Positions 7,718 to 14,277 of a DNA stretch of 14,277 nucleotides are shown piece by piece. The stretch comes from Gammaproteobacteria bacterium (lineage in GTDB: Bacteria > Pseudomonadota > Gammaproteobacteria > Steroidobacterales > Rariloculaceae). Where the stretch lies: positions 1-14,277 of the forward strand of contig SMWC01000109.1 in assembly GCA_004357505.1 (NCBI GenBank), in the 5' to 3' direction. Position 1 is the stretch's first letter; every line of letters starts with the position of its first letter. Under the pieces are notes generated by a model, which had not been told where the DNA came from, ran no database searches, and worked only from the letters and a program-made list of their open reading frames with translations. The translations under genes and the position numbers were made by a program.

Positions 7718-8680
7718 GTGTCGGAACAGGTGATTGTGATTTGCGGAGAGGAGCTAGCGTCCTACGGTTTTCCGGACGGGCATCCCTTTGGTACAGATCG
7801 CCACGATGTCTTTATGGCGGAGTTAGAACGCTCGGCCAAAGCGTCACAGGTCGTCCGGCGTCCGCCGCGCCTAGCGACACGGGAGGAGATCGAATATTTC
7901 CATACGTCGGAATACGTCGAATTCGTTCACGCCAGCTCTCAGCAGGGCTACGGGTCGCTGGATGGCGGCGATACGCCGGCTTTTCGGGGTGTCTACGAGG
8001 CGGCTGCCTATGTCGTGGGCGGCACCCTGGAAGCGTTGGCCGCGATCATGGAGGGACCGATTCGCCGAGCATTTATTCCGATCGGCGGCCTGCATCACGC
8101 TGCCAGGAGCCGCGCGGCCGGCTTTTGCGTTTTCAACGACTGCGGCGTCGCAATCGAAGCGGCGCTACGCTTGTACGGCATCGATCGACTCGCTTACGTG
8201 GATATCGACGCTCATCATGGCGACGGTGTTTTCTACGGCTTCGAGGACGATCCCCGCGTCATGTTTGCGGACATCCACGAGGACGGGCGCTATCTCTATC
8301 CAGGAACGGGTAGCCGCAGCGAGACGGGCCGGGGCGAGGCGCGCGGGACCAAGCTCAATATCCCGATGCCACCCGGGGCCGAGGACGCAGCGTTTTTCAG
8401 CGCATGGGAGGAAGTCGAGGCTTATCTGGCTGCGAACCCGCCGCAGTTACTGCTGCTGAACTGCGGTGCGGATTCCCTGGCCGGCGACCCCATCACGCAT
8501 CTGGCCTACAGCGAAAACGCGCACGGCCATGCAGCGAGCCGACTGCGTGAGTTGGCGGAGCGTTATTGCGAAGGCCGGGTCTTAGGTATGGGTGGCGGCG
8601 GTTATAATCGGACCAATCTCGCCCGCGCGTGGACACGGTCTGTCGAAGGTTTCCTCGATTCGGCTTCCCCATTGGCGTAA
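7718..8680 (+). CDS. Histone deacetylase-family (AcuC-like) zinc hydrolase
   Basis: A 320-residue arginase/deacetylase-fold protein. It shows GGLHHA with the paired active-site His126/127, GFCVFND (135-141), DIDAHHGDG (162-170) with predicted zinc ligands Asp164 and His166, the third ligand Asp252 in CGADSLAGDP, and GGGGYN with the transition-state Tyr296. The full catalytic set of zinc-dependent deacetylases is therefore present. In bacteria such enzymes deacetylate proteins such as acetyl-CoA synthetase, or small acetylated amines. The substrate cannot be read from this sequence. There is no signal peptide, so the protein is probably cytoplasmic. It diverges from ettA by 77 bp and lies 62 bp upstream of glyA on the same strand, so some transcripts may continue into glyA. 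Confidence 0.92.
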   Translation: MSEQVIVICGEELASYGFPDGHPFGTDRHDVFMAELERSAKASQVVRRPPRLATREEIEYFHTSEYVEFVHASSQQGYGSLDGGDTPAFRGVYEAAAYVVGGTLEALAAIMEGPIRRAFIPIGGLHHAARSRAAGFCVFNDCGVAIEAALRLYGIDRLAYVDIDAHHGDGVFYGFEDDPRVMFADIHEDGRYLYPGTGSRSETGRGEARGTKLNIPMPPGAEDAAFFSAWEEVEAYLAANPPQLLLLNCGADSLAGDPITHLAYSENAHGHAASRLRELAERYCEGRVLGMGGGGYNRTNLARAWTRSVEGFLDSASPLA

Positions 8681-8692
8681 CAGCGTTACAAT
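8677..8692 (+). promoter_or_regulatory. Candidate glyA promoter -10 with overlapping inverted repeat
   Basis: TACAAT at 8687-8692 is one mismatch from the sigma70 -10 consensus and lies 50 nt before the glyA ATG. It overlaps the inverted repeat GTAAC-AGC-GTTAC (8677-8689), which itself overlaps the HDAC stop codon. The -35 region at the expected distance (TTCCCC, 8665-8670) is poor, so an activator or no promoter at all is possible. No PurR-like operator was recognised. Confidence 0.3.
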
Positions 8693-8742
8693 GCGCTCCC
8701 CCCAAACAACCGAGTCTTCTGCGACAGCATCGGACGCTGACA

Positions 8743-10008
8743 ATGTTTACCAACGAATACCAGATCGAGGGATTTGACGACGAGCTTTTCTTGGCGCTAC
8801 AAGGCGAGGAGCGGCGACAGGAAGAGCATATTGAACTCATCGCGTCGGAAAATTACGCGAGCCCGAGAGTACTGGCGGCGCAGGGTTCGGTTCTGACGAA
8901 CAAGTACGCAGAAGGGTATCCCGGTAGACGCTACTACGGCGGTTGCGAATTCGTTGACATCGCGGAATCGCTCGCGATCGAGCGGGCCAAACAACTCTTC
9001 GGCGCAGCCTACGTGAATGTTCAGCCACACTCGGGCTCTCAGGCGAATGCCGCCGCGTATCTGGCCATGATGGAGCCGGGCGACACTCTGCTCGGCATGA
9101 GTCTGCCCCACGGCGGCCACCTCACCCACGGTGCTAAAGTGAATTTCTCCGGCAAGCTTTTCAAGGTCGCCCAATATGGGATCGACGAGAGCAGCGGTGA
9201 GATCGACTACGATGCGGTGGCCGCGCTCGCGCGTGAACACCGGCCTCAGGTCATCGTCGCAGGCGTCACCGCCTACTCCCGGATCGTCGACTGGCAGCGT
9301 TTTCGCGAGATCGCCGACGAAGTCGGTGCCTATCTGATGGTGGACATGGCGCATGTGGCGGGGCTCGTCGCTGCCGGTCTTTATCCCAATCCCGTCCCGA
9401 TTGCCGATGTCACGACCACGACGACACACAAAACTCTGCGTGGCCCGCGCGGCGGGTTAATTTTCGCCCGGGACGATCCTGACTTGATCAAGAAGCTTAA
9501 GTCGTCGGTGTTTCCCGGAATCCAGGGCGGTCCGCTCATGCACGTCATCGCCGCTAAGGCGGTCGCGCTGGCCGAGGCTTTACAGCCCGACTTCAAGGAC
9601 TACCAGCAGCAGGTGCTCTCGAACGCGCAGCGGATGGCGGAGACTCTCATCGATCGGGGCTACAAGATCGTCTCCGGGGGTACTGATACGCACCTGATGC
9701 TCGTTGACATGATCAAACAGAAGATCACAGGACAGGCAGCGGAGGATGCGTTGGGTCGCGCCAACATCACGGTCAACAAGAACGCTGTGCCGAATGATCC
9801 GCGGCCGCCGCGAATCACGAGCGGACTTCGCATCGGCACGCCGGCGATTACCACACGTGGCTTCAAAGAAGCCGAGACCACTCGACTCACCGGCTGGATC
9901 GCGGATGTCCTGGATGATCTCGAGAACCCGGCTCAACTCGAATCCGTCATCGATCGGGTCAGAGGTGAAGTGCTCGAACTGTGTCAGCGCTATCCGGTTT
10001 ACGCATAG
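8743..10008 (+). CDS. glyA: Serine hydroxymethyltransferase
   Basis: A PLP enzyme of 421 residues (417 in E. coli) that interconverts serine plus THF with glycine plus 5,10-methylene-THF. This is the main source of one-carbon units for purine, thymidylate and methionine synthesis. Conserved features are IELIASENYAS (30-40), TNKYAEGYPGRRYYGG (52-67), the HSGSQAN cofactor loop (96-102), MVDMAHVAGL (199-208), and VTTTTHKTLRGPRGG with Schiff-base Lys230. The substrate-binding SGLRIGTPA lies at 360-368. The start at ATG 8743 is supported by alignment to family N-termini and a modest GGA 9 nt upstream. The reading frame is open to an ATG at 8629 inside the HDAC gene, but those 38 residues are not conserved. 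The following gene, nrdR, starts 27 nt after the stop. Confidence 0.97.
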   Translation: MFTNEYQIEGFDDELFLALQGEERRQEEHIELIASENYASPRVLAAQGSVLTNKYAEGYPGRRYYGGCEFVDIAESLAIERAKQLFGAAYVNVQPHSGSQANAAAYLAMMEPGDTLLGMSLPHGGHLTHGAKVNFSGKLFKVAQYGIDESSGEIDYDAVAALAREHRPQVIVAGVTAYSRIVDWQRFREIADEVGAYLMVDMAHVAGLVAAGLYPNPVPIADVTTTTTHKTLRGPRGGLIFARDDPDLIKKLKSSVFPGIQGGPLMHVIAAKAVALAEALQPDFKDYQQQVLSNAQRMAETLIDRGYKIVSGGTDTHLMLVDMIKQKITGQAAEDALGRANITVNKNAVPNDPRPPRITSGLRIGTPAITTRGFKEAETTRLTGWIADVLDDLENPAQLESVIDRVRGEVLELCQRYPVYA

Positions 10009-10035
10009 CGCTTAATAAGATCCACGGGGCGGTCT

Positions 10036-10542
10036 GTGCATTGTCCATTCTGTAACCACGAAGAGACCAAAGTCATCGACTCACGCCTGGCGGGCGAAGG
10101 TTTACAGGTACGGCGTCGGCGTGAGTGCCGCTCCTGCGGCGAGCGTTACACGACGTTTGAATCGGCAGAGCTCGTGATGCCGCATGTCGTAAAACGAGAC
10201 GATCGGCGGGAGCCGTTCGACGAGACCAAACTTCGCGCCGGTATTCTGCGGGCGCTGGAGAAACGTCCGGTAAAAAGCGAGGACGTTGAGAAGAGCATCG
10301 GCCGAGTCATCCATTGGCTCCAGACCATCGGTGAACGCGAAGTGACCGGACGGCGTATCGGTGACAGGGTCATGGAGGAGTTGCACGGGCTGGACGAAGT
10401 GGCCTATGTGCGCTTCGCTTCCGTTTACCGCAGCTTTCAAGATATCACCGAGTTCCAGGAAGAGATCCAGCGATTAAGATTGCGGCCCAGCGCGCTCGCG
10501 GAACGAGAGCAGCTGTCACTCCTTCCCGACGACAAAGAATGA
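10036..10542 (+). CDS. nrdR: Transcriptional repressor NrdR
   Basis: A 168-residue nucleotide-sensing repressor of ribonucleotide reductase genes. The N-terminal zinc ribbon uses CPFC at residues 3-6 and CRSC at 31-34, with VIDSRLAGEG and the RRRRECRSCGERYTTFE strand between and after them. An ATP-cone domain follows at about 46-136 (VVKRDDRREPFDETKLRAGI, then REVTGRRIGDRVMEELHGLDEVAYVRFASVYR). The family binds ATP/dATP and recognises NrdR boxes upstream of nrd genes. No nrd gene or obvious NrdR box is in this window. The start is GTG 10036, giving the canonical MHCPFC N-terminus, with GGGG at 10026-10029 as ribosome binding site. Its ATGA overlap with ribD (10539-10542) implies coupled translation. 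The glyA-nrdR-rib-nusB order is common in gammaproteobacteria. Confidence 0.97.
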   Translation: MHCPFCNHEETKVIDSRLAGEGLQVRRRRECRSCGERYTTFESAELVMPHVVKRDDRREPFDETKLRAGILRALEKRPVKSEDVEKSIGRVIHWLQTIGEREVTGRRIGDRVMEELHGLDEVAYVRFASVYRSFQDITEFQEEIQRLRLRPSALAEREQLSLLPDDKE

Positions 10543-11660
10543 CGGCGCGCTCCGACGCTGAATATCTGGCTCGCGCGATCAAGTTGGCGGCTCGCGGGTT
10601 GTACACGACGGATCCGAATCCACGCGTCGGCTGTGTTCTGGTGAAAGACGGTCGCGTAATCGGTGAGGGTTGGCACGAGCGAGCGGGTGGTGCTCACGCC
10701 GAACGCGTGGCGTTGGCACACGCGGGCAGCGCGGCTGCCGGTGCGACTGCGTACGTGACGCTTGAGCCCTGCAGCGTAATCGGTCGAACCGGCGCGTGTG
10801 CTGCGGCGTTGATCGAAGCGGGCGTTGCTCGAGTGGTGTGTCCAGGGATCGATCCGGACCCAAACGCGGCCGGTAGCGGCATTGCCAGCCTCCGAGACGC
10901 CGGCGTTAAGGTCGATGTGGGTATCGCTCATGACGCCGCGGCCGCATTGAATCCCGGCTTTTTCTCGCGTATGACACGGGGCCGTCCGTTGGTGCGCAGT
11001 AAGCTGGCGGTCAGTCTGGACGGACGCACGACGCTGGCGAACGGCCAGAGTCAGTGGATCACCGGGGCCGCCGCCAGGGCGGACGTACATCGTTGGCGCG
11101 CGCGGTCGAGCGCGATCATGACGGGCATTGGCACGGTGCTGACCGATAATCCGTCTCTCGATGCGCGGCTCGAGGAGCCGGCGCCCGCCGTGACACAGCC
11201 CGTGCGAGTCGTCTTGGACTCAGCGTTACGGACGCCGCCGGACGCCAAAGTGTTATCCAAGCCCGGGAAGGTTCTGCTCTTCACCATCCAAGCAGCGTCT
11301 AGTTCTGACAGCGACTTGCTGGCGCAGGGCGCGACGATCGAACGCGTCGGCGGCTCACGTCACTGCGATCTGGCCCAGGTACTGGATCGCCTCGGCGAGC
11401 TGCAGTGCAACGAAGTGTGGGTAGAAGCCGGTGCCGAGCTCAACGGCGCGCTGATTCGCGAGGGCCTCATCGATGAGTTGATTGTCTATATGGCACCCCA
11501 GCTGCTGGGCAGCAGCGCGATCGGCATGTTCGCGATCGCCTCACTCGTTAGCCTCGAGCAGCGGATCTCGCTTGATTTCCAGGATGTACGCCGGGTTGGC
11601 GATGACTTGCGCATCATCGCCCGGCCCAGTACGGTGGCCAGCCCGCTAACCGATCGTTAA
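10539..11660 (+). CDS. ribD: Bifunctional riboflavin biosynthesis deaminase/reductase RibD
   Basis: A two-domain enzyme of 373 residues catalysing the deamination and NADPH-dependent side-chain reduction that follow GTP cyclohydrolase II in riboflavin synthesis. The N-terminal deaminase domain (about 1-145) has zinc ligand His53 in GGAHAE with catalytic Glu55, then Cys78 and Cys87. The reductase domain (about 146-373) shows SKLAVSLDGRTT, QWITG, GIGTVLTDNPSLDAR and VEAGAELNGALI. The motif around the cysteines reads EPCSVIGRTGAC, while most family members I know have PCSHxGRTPPC. The usual His after PCS is Val80, and the zinc ligands are intact. The start ATG overlaps the nrdR stop by 4 nt with little Shine-Dalgarno, so it is probably translationally coupled. 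The stop is 5 nt before the GTG of the riboflavin synthase gene. Confidence 0.95.
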   Translation: MTARSDAEYLARAIKLAARGLYTTDPNPRVGCVLVKDGRVIGEGWHERAGGAHAERVALAHAGSAAAGATAYVTLEPCSVIGRTGACAAALIEAGVARVVCPGIDPDPNAAGSGIASLRDAGVKVDVGIAHDAAAALNPGFFSRMTRGRPLVRSKLAVSLDGRTTLANGQSQWITGAAARADVHRWRARSSAIMTGIGTVLTDNPSLDARLEEPAPAVTQPVRVVLDSALRTPPDAKVLSKPGKVLLFTIQAASSSDSDLLAQGATIERVGGSRHCDLAQVLDRLGELQCNEVWVEAGAELNGALIREGLIDELIVYMAPQLLGSSAIGMFAIASLVSLEQRISLDFQDVRRVGDDLRIIARPSTVASPLTDR

Positions 11661-11665
11661 CACGC

Positions 11666-12319
11666 GTGTTCACCGGAATTATCAGAGGCGTAGGACAGAT
11701 CATCGAGCAGGCCGATATCGGCGGCGACCGTCGTTTGACTATCGCTGTCCAGGACGTGCGTCTGCCGACCTTGCACGAAGGCGATAGCGTTGCCGTGAAT
11801 GGGGTGTGTCTGACTGTGATCGAGGCAGGCGAACAGCGCATCAGCGCGGATCTGTCGTTGGAGACACTTGACGTCACGACGTTCGGCGAACTGACGGTTG
11901 GAGCGAGTGTCAATCTTGAGCCTGCGCTGCGACTCGGAGAGCCGTTGGACGGCCATCTGCTGACAGGGCATGTGGACGGTATCGGCCATGTGACCGACAT
12001 TCGTCGCTCTGGCCGCTCCGCCGTAATCCAGTTCAAAGTCCCGGAAGATCTGGCGCCCTATATCGCGCGCAAGGGCGCGGTCGCGATAGACGGAGTCAGC
12101 TTGACCGTGAATGCGGCGGTGCAGGCGACATTCGAGGTCAATATCATCCCGCACACTCAGGAAAAGACCATCATGACGAGATACGAATCCGGTACCGCTG
12201 TTAATATTGAGGTCGATCTGATCGCCCGTTATCTTGAGCGGCTGATGGCCAGTCGAGACACGTCGACCGGGGTTAGTCTGGAGTTGCTGCAAAAGCATGG
12301 TTACACCAGTCAACATTGA
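11666..12319 (+). CDS. ribE: Riboflavin synthase, alpha subunit
   Basis: A 217-residue enzyme that dismutates two 6,7-dimethyl-8-ribityllumazine molecules to riboflavin and the RibD product. It shows the two lumazine-binding repeats of the family. The first opens with MFTGII and has VNGVCLTV (44-51). The second has HLLTGHVDGIG (97-107), DGVSLTVN (142-149) and IPHTQEKTI (161-169), and ends with IEVDLIARYLERL. The gene is called ribC in E. coli and Pseudomonas and ribE elsewhere. The start is GTG 11666, fixed by the invariant MFTGII N-terminus. It lies 5 nt after the ribD stop and has no recognisable Shine-Dalgarno, so re-initiation by ribosomes leaving ribD is likely. The 3' end overlaps the next gene by 23 nt. 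Confidence 0.95.
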   Translation: MFTGIIRGVGQIIEQADIGGDRRLTIAVQDVRLPTLHEGDSVAVNGVCLTVIEAGEQRISADLSLETLDVTTFGELTVGASVNLEPALRLGEPLDGHLLTGHVDGIGHVTDIRRSGRSAVIQFKVPEDLAPYIARKGAVAIDGVSLTVNAAVQATFEVNIIPHTQEKTIMTRYESGTAVNIEVDLIARYLERLMASRDTSTGVSLELLQKHGYTSQH

Positions 12320-13454
12320 AGGTGCCTCCATAGGGCTCGATAGCACCGAGGAAATCGTCGCCGATCTGCGTGATGGCAAGATGGTCGTCATCCTCGACGA
12401 TGAGGACCGGGAGAATGAGGGCGACCTGATCATGGCCGCCACCAAAGTGGTGCCCGAGAATATCAATTTTATGGCTCGCTATGGGCGTGGACTGATCTGC
12501 CTGACATTGACTCGCGCACGCTGCGAACAGTTGCGTCTTCCGCTCATGGTGAGCGATACCGATCGACGCCGGACGACCAATTTCACCGTCTCGATCGAGG
12601 CGGCCGACGGTGTCACAACGGGTATATCGGCTCATGATCGGGCACGCACCGTACGTTCGGCCGTTGCCCCTGACGCCCGGCCGGAGGATCTGCGGCAACC
12701 CGGCCATATTTTTCCAGTGATGGCCCAGCCGGGCGGCGTGTTGACACGCGCCGGACATACCGAGGCTGGTTGCGATCTTGTGCGGCTGGCGGGCTTGGAG
12801 CCTGCTGCAGTGATCGTGGAGATACTCAACGAGGATGGCACGATGGCTCGTCGCGACGATCTGTTTCGTTTCGCGCGCCACCACGACGTCAGAATCGGCA
12901 CGATCGCCGATCTGATCCGCTACCGCTTGGAGAAAGAGGAGTCGGTCGAGGCGATCGCAGATCTTGAGATCGAAACGGAGTTCGGCCCGTTTCGCCTCGT
13001 GTGTTTCGAGGATCACGTCAATCGGTCGGTTCATCTAGCGCTGGTGCGCGGGGAACTCGATGCGCAGACCCCCGTACTGGTACGTGTGCATATCCAAGAT
13101 ACGCTTAGCGACGTCGTCGGCGTTTTGGATTCTCGTTTGGGCTGGCCATTACGAGATGCCATGAAGCTGATCGCGGAGGAAGATCGCGGCGTGATCGTTA
13201 TTCTCCGTCAGGAAGAAACACCGCGGGATTTCATGAACGTACTGGGTGGCCTGGAGCAACCGGAGAATAACATCGTGACCCGACGGGATGGCGCGACCGA
13301 GTTACGTAGCTTTGGTACCGGGGCCCAGATTCTCAGGGCCTTGGGAGTAAAAGGTATGCGTGTGCTCAGCGCGCCTAAGCAGATGCACGCGCTCTCCGGC
13401 TTCGGTCTCGAAGTTGTGGAGTATATTTCACCTGACGCCGGCGCGTCGGAATAA
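12297..13454 (+). CDS. ribB: DHBP synthase fused to a degenerate GTP cyclohydrolase II domain (RibBX type)
   Basis: A 385-residue fusion. Residues 1 to about 213 are a 3,4-dihydroxy-2-butanone 4-phosphate synthase, with DDEDRENEGD (34-43), EAADGVTTGISAHDRARTVR, RPGHIFP-like QPGHIFP (134-140) and RAGHTEAGCDL (151-161). It makes the four-carbon unit from ribulose 5-phosphate. The C-terminal half (about 225-378) is recognisably GTP cyclohydrolase II-like by LRSFGTGAQILRALGV and GFGLEVVEY at the end. However, the zinc-binding C-x2-G-x(n)-C-x-C cluster is missing: VRVHIQDTLSDVVGV occupies that place, and the only Cys in this half is Cys236. GTP hydrolysis is therefore not expected. This matches the proteobacterial RibBX variant. 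ATG 12297 lies within the end of ribE (23-nt overlap), with GGAG about 13 nt upstream. Confidence 0.93.
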   Translation: MVTPVNIEGASIGLDSTEEIVADLRDGKMVVILDDEDRENEGDLIMAATKVVPENINFMARYGRGLICLTLTRARCEQLRLPLMVSDTDRRRTTNFTVSIEAADGVTTGISAHDRARTVRSAVAPDARPEDLRQPGHIFPVMAQPGGVLTRAGHTEAGCDLVRLAGLEPAAVIVEILNEDGTMARRDDLFRFARHHDVRIGTIADLIRYRLEKEESVEAIADLEIETEFGPFRLVCFEDHVNRSVHLALVRGELDAQTPVLVRVHIQDTLSDVVGVLDSRLGWPLRDAMKLIAEEDRGVIVILRQEETPRDFMNVLGGLEQPENNIVTRRDGATELRSFGTGAQILRALGVKGMRVLSAPKQMHALSGFGLEVVEYISPDAGASE

Positions 13455-13459
13455 CTGTG

Positions 13460-13939
13460 ATGAACGAGTCTATCAAGACCATGGAAGGGGATCTCAACGC
13501 GCGCGGCTTACGTTTTGGCATTGTCGCATCGCGTTTCAATGACTTTATTGTCGATCGGTTGCTGAGCGGCGCGATAGAGGTCTTGCTCAAACACGGCGCT
13601 GATCCAGGGGATATCGAGGTCGTACGCGTACCTGGCGCCTTCGAGCTACCGCTGGCTTTGCAGAAGCTGGCTACGAGTCGACGGAACGACGCGCTCATTG
13701 CGCTGGGCTGCGTGATTCGCGGTGCGACACCACATTTCGATTTCGTCGCAGGTGAAGCGAGCCATGGCGTTGCCCGGGTCAGCACCACGCATGAGATTCC
13801 GGTCGGGTATGGCGTGCTCACTGTGGACAGCATCGAGCAAGCGATCGAACGAGCCGGGACCAAGGCCGGCAACAGGGGCGCAGATGCCGCGCGCTCGGCC
13901 ATCGAAATGGTCACATTGCTCAGGCGGATAGAGCACTAG
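13460..13939 (+). CDS. ribH: 6,7-dimethyl-8-ribityllumazine synthase
   Basis: A 159-residue lumazine synthase condensing the pyrimidine product of the RibD branch with DHBP from the preceding gene, normally as a pentameric or icosahedral assembly. Motifs are ASRFNDFIVDRLLSGA (23-38) with the ring-stacking Phe26, VPGAFELPLA (57-66), GCVIRGATPHFDFVAGE with catalytic His92 (83-99), and GVLTVDSIEQAIERAG plus TKAGNRGADAA near the end. ATG 13460 is chosen because GGA at 13448-13450 lies 9 nt upstream. GTG 13457 directly precedes it, and ATG 13481 would give an N-terminus closer to the shortest family members. It lies 5 nt after the upstream stop, in the same rib transcription unit. Confidence 0.95.
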   Translation: MNESIKTMEGDLNARGLRFGIVASRFNDFIVDRLLSGAIEVLLKHGADPGDIEVVRVPGAFELPLALQKLATSRRNDALIALGCVIRGATPHFDFVAGEASHGVARVSTTHEIPVGYGVLTVDSIEQAIERAGTKAGNRGADAARSAIEMVTLLRRIEH

Positions 13940-13952
13940 CCACGCGTTGTGT

Positions 13953-13957
13953 AAGGA
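13953..13957 (+). promoter_or_regulatory. Ribosome binding site of nusB
   Basis: AAGGA lies 6 nt before ATG 13964 in the 24-nt gap after ribH. It supports the ATG at 13964 as the nusB start, whose reading frame is otherwise only recognisable by its NusB-like translation. Confidence 0.65.
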
Positions 13958-13963
13958 TTCTAA

Positions 13964-14277
13964 ATGCCGGCTCAGGACAACAGTTCGGCGCGTGCTCGCC
14001 AAGGAGCTCGTGACCTGCTTATCAAGGCGCTTTATCAGTGGCAACTGGGTGGGCATGATCGAGAGGAACTCCTTGAGCAGTTTGCGCTGGAGCCGGAGTA
14101 CGCACAAATCGATAAACGCTATTTTCGAGAGCTGCTGACTGCAGTTATCGCCAACGTCACGAGTCTGGACTCGCTTATCACTACTCAGGCTGACAGAGAC
14201 GTTAAGACCGTCGATGTGATTGGCCGGGCCGTTTTGTTACTCGGGCTTGAGGAGCTCAACAGCCGTCCCGACGTACC
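13964..14277 (+). CDS. nusB: Transcription antitermination factor NusB (3' end outside window)
   Basis: The first 104 codons of NusB; the gene runs off the right edge without a stop. NusB binds boxA RNA with NusE (ribosomal protein S10) and promotes antitermination on rRNA operons. The translation starts MPAQDNSSARARQGARDLL and continues with IKALYQWQLGG, YFRELLTAVIANV, LDSLI, and AVLLLGLEELNSRPDVP. These correspond to the family's ALYSWQL, YFRDLL, and R-A-x-LR-x-A-x-YEL-x-x-R-x-DVP blocks. About a third of the usual 140-160 residues should lie beyond the window. Placement directly after ribH is the usual order in proteobacteria, where thiL often follows. Confidence 0.95.
   Translation, partial: MPAQDNSSARARQGARDLLIKALYQWQLGGHDREELLEQFALEPEYAQIDKRYFRELLTAVIANVTSLDSLITTQADRDVKTVDVIGRAVLLLGLEELNSRPDV

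Noticed and set aside
7627..8313. 228-codon plus-strand frame overlapping ettA's start and the HDAC gene
   Set aside because: It is very Arg/Gly-rich, with no motifs. The HDAC frame in the same place carries all family residues.
8629..8742. N-terminal extension of glyA to ATG 8629
   Set aside because: It would overlap the HDAC gene by 52 nt and add 38 residues unlike any GlyA N-terminus. ATG 8743 gives the expected length.
10437..11090. 217-codon minus-strand open frame across the nrdR/ribD junction
   Set aside because: It crosses two genes with clear motifs and shows no domain signal or ribosome binding site.
11657..13034. Long minus-strand open frames (11657-12466, 12273-13034) opposite ribE and the ribB fusion
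   Set aside because: Both are antisense to well-conserved rib genes and show no family resemblance. They result from codon bias on the plus strand.
10543..13460. FMN riboswitch (RFN element) before a rib gene
   Set aside because: The junctions between rib genes are overlaps or gaps of 5 nt, leaving no room for an approximately 120-nt aptamer. The 27-nt and 62-nt gaps around glyA are also too short.
13947..14138. Open frame 13947-14138 overlapping nusB
   Set aside because: It is out of frame with the clear NusB translation starting at ATG 13964, which has a well-spaced AAGGA. The Cys-rich start and Arg-rich body match nothing.

Overview
The window reads as a housekeeping segment of a gammaproteobacterial chromosome. 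This is inferred from the full-length 'large' PurL, an EttA-type ABC-F protein, a DUF1820 protein, and the conserved order glyA-nrdR-ribD-ribE-ribB/BX-ribH-nusB, which is typical of Pseudomonas, Chromatiales and Xanthomonadales-like lineages. Base composition is moderately GC-rich, coding density is very high, and several genes appear to start with GTG. There are no rRNA, tRNA, CRISPR, insertion-sequence or prophage signatures.

Layout. Region A (1-5050, + strand) holds a DUF1820 protein, a YycJ/WalJ-like metallo-beta-lactamase-fold exonuclease and purL, packed with gaps of only 3-4 nt, so probably one transcript. Region B (5166-7640, - strand) holds ettA followed by an uncharacterised zinc-ribbon/DUF4145-like gene. 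It converges on purL, and a tandem 8-bp repeat overlaps the end of ettA. Region C (7718-14277, + strand) diverges from ettA. It starts with a histone-deacetylase-family hydrolase, then glyA, nrdR, ribD, ribE, a RibB/RibA-like fusion, ribH and the first two thirds of nusB, which runs off the window.

How the genes work together. PurL uses glutamine and ATP in purine synthesis. GlyA makes glycine and 5,10-methylene-THF, which feed purine and thymidylate synthesis. NrdR represses ribonucleotide reductase genes in response to nucleotide state. The rib block supplies the riboflavin steps from GTP cyclohydrolase II product onward, and makes the four-carbon DHBP precursor. The GTP cyclohydrolase II-like half of the fusion has lost its zinc cysteines, so a separate ribA should lie elsewhere in the genome. 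The rib genes are joined by overlaps or gaps of a few nucleotides, which suggests translational coupling.

Nothing here looks like an undescribed multi-gene system. The points most worth a second look are the degenerate RibA half, an altered deaminase motif in RibD, the tandem repeat that supplies the ettA stop codon, the unknown zinc-ribbon protein, and the HDAC-family gene between ettA and glyA.
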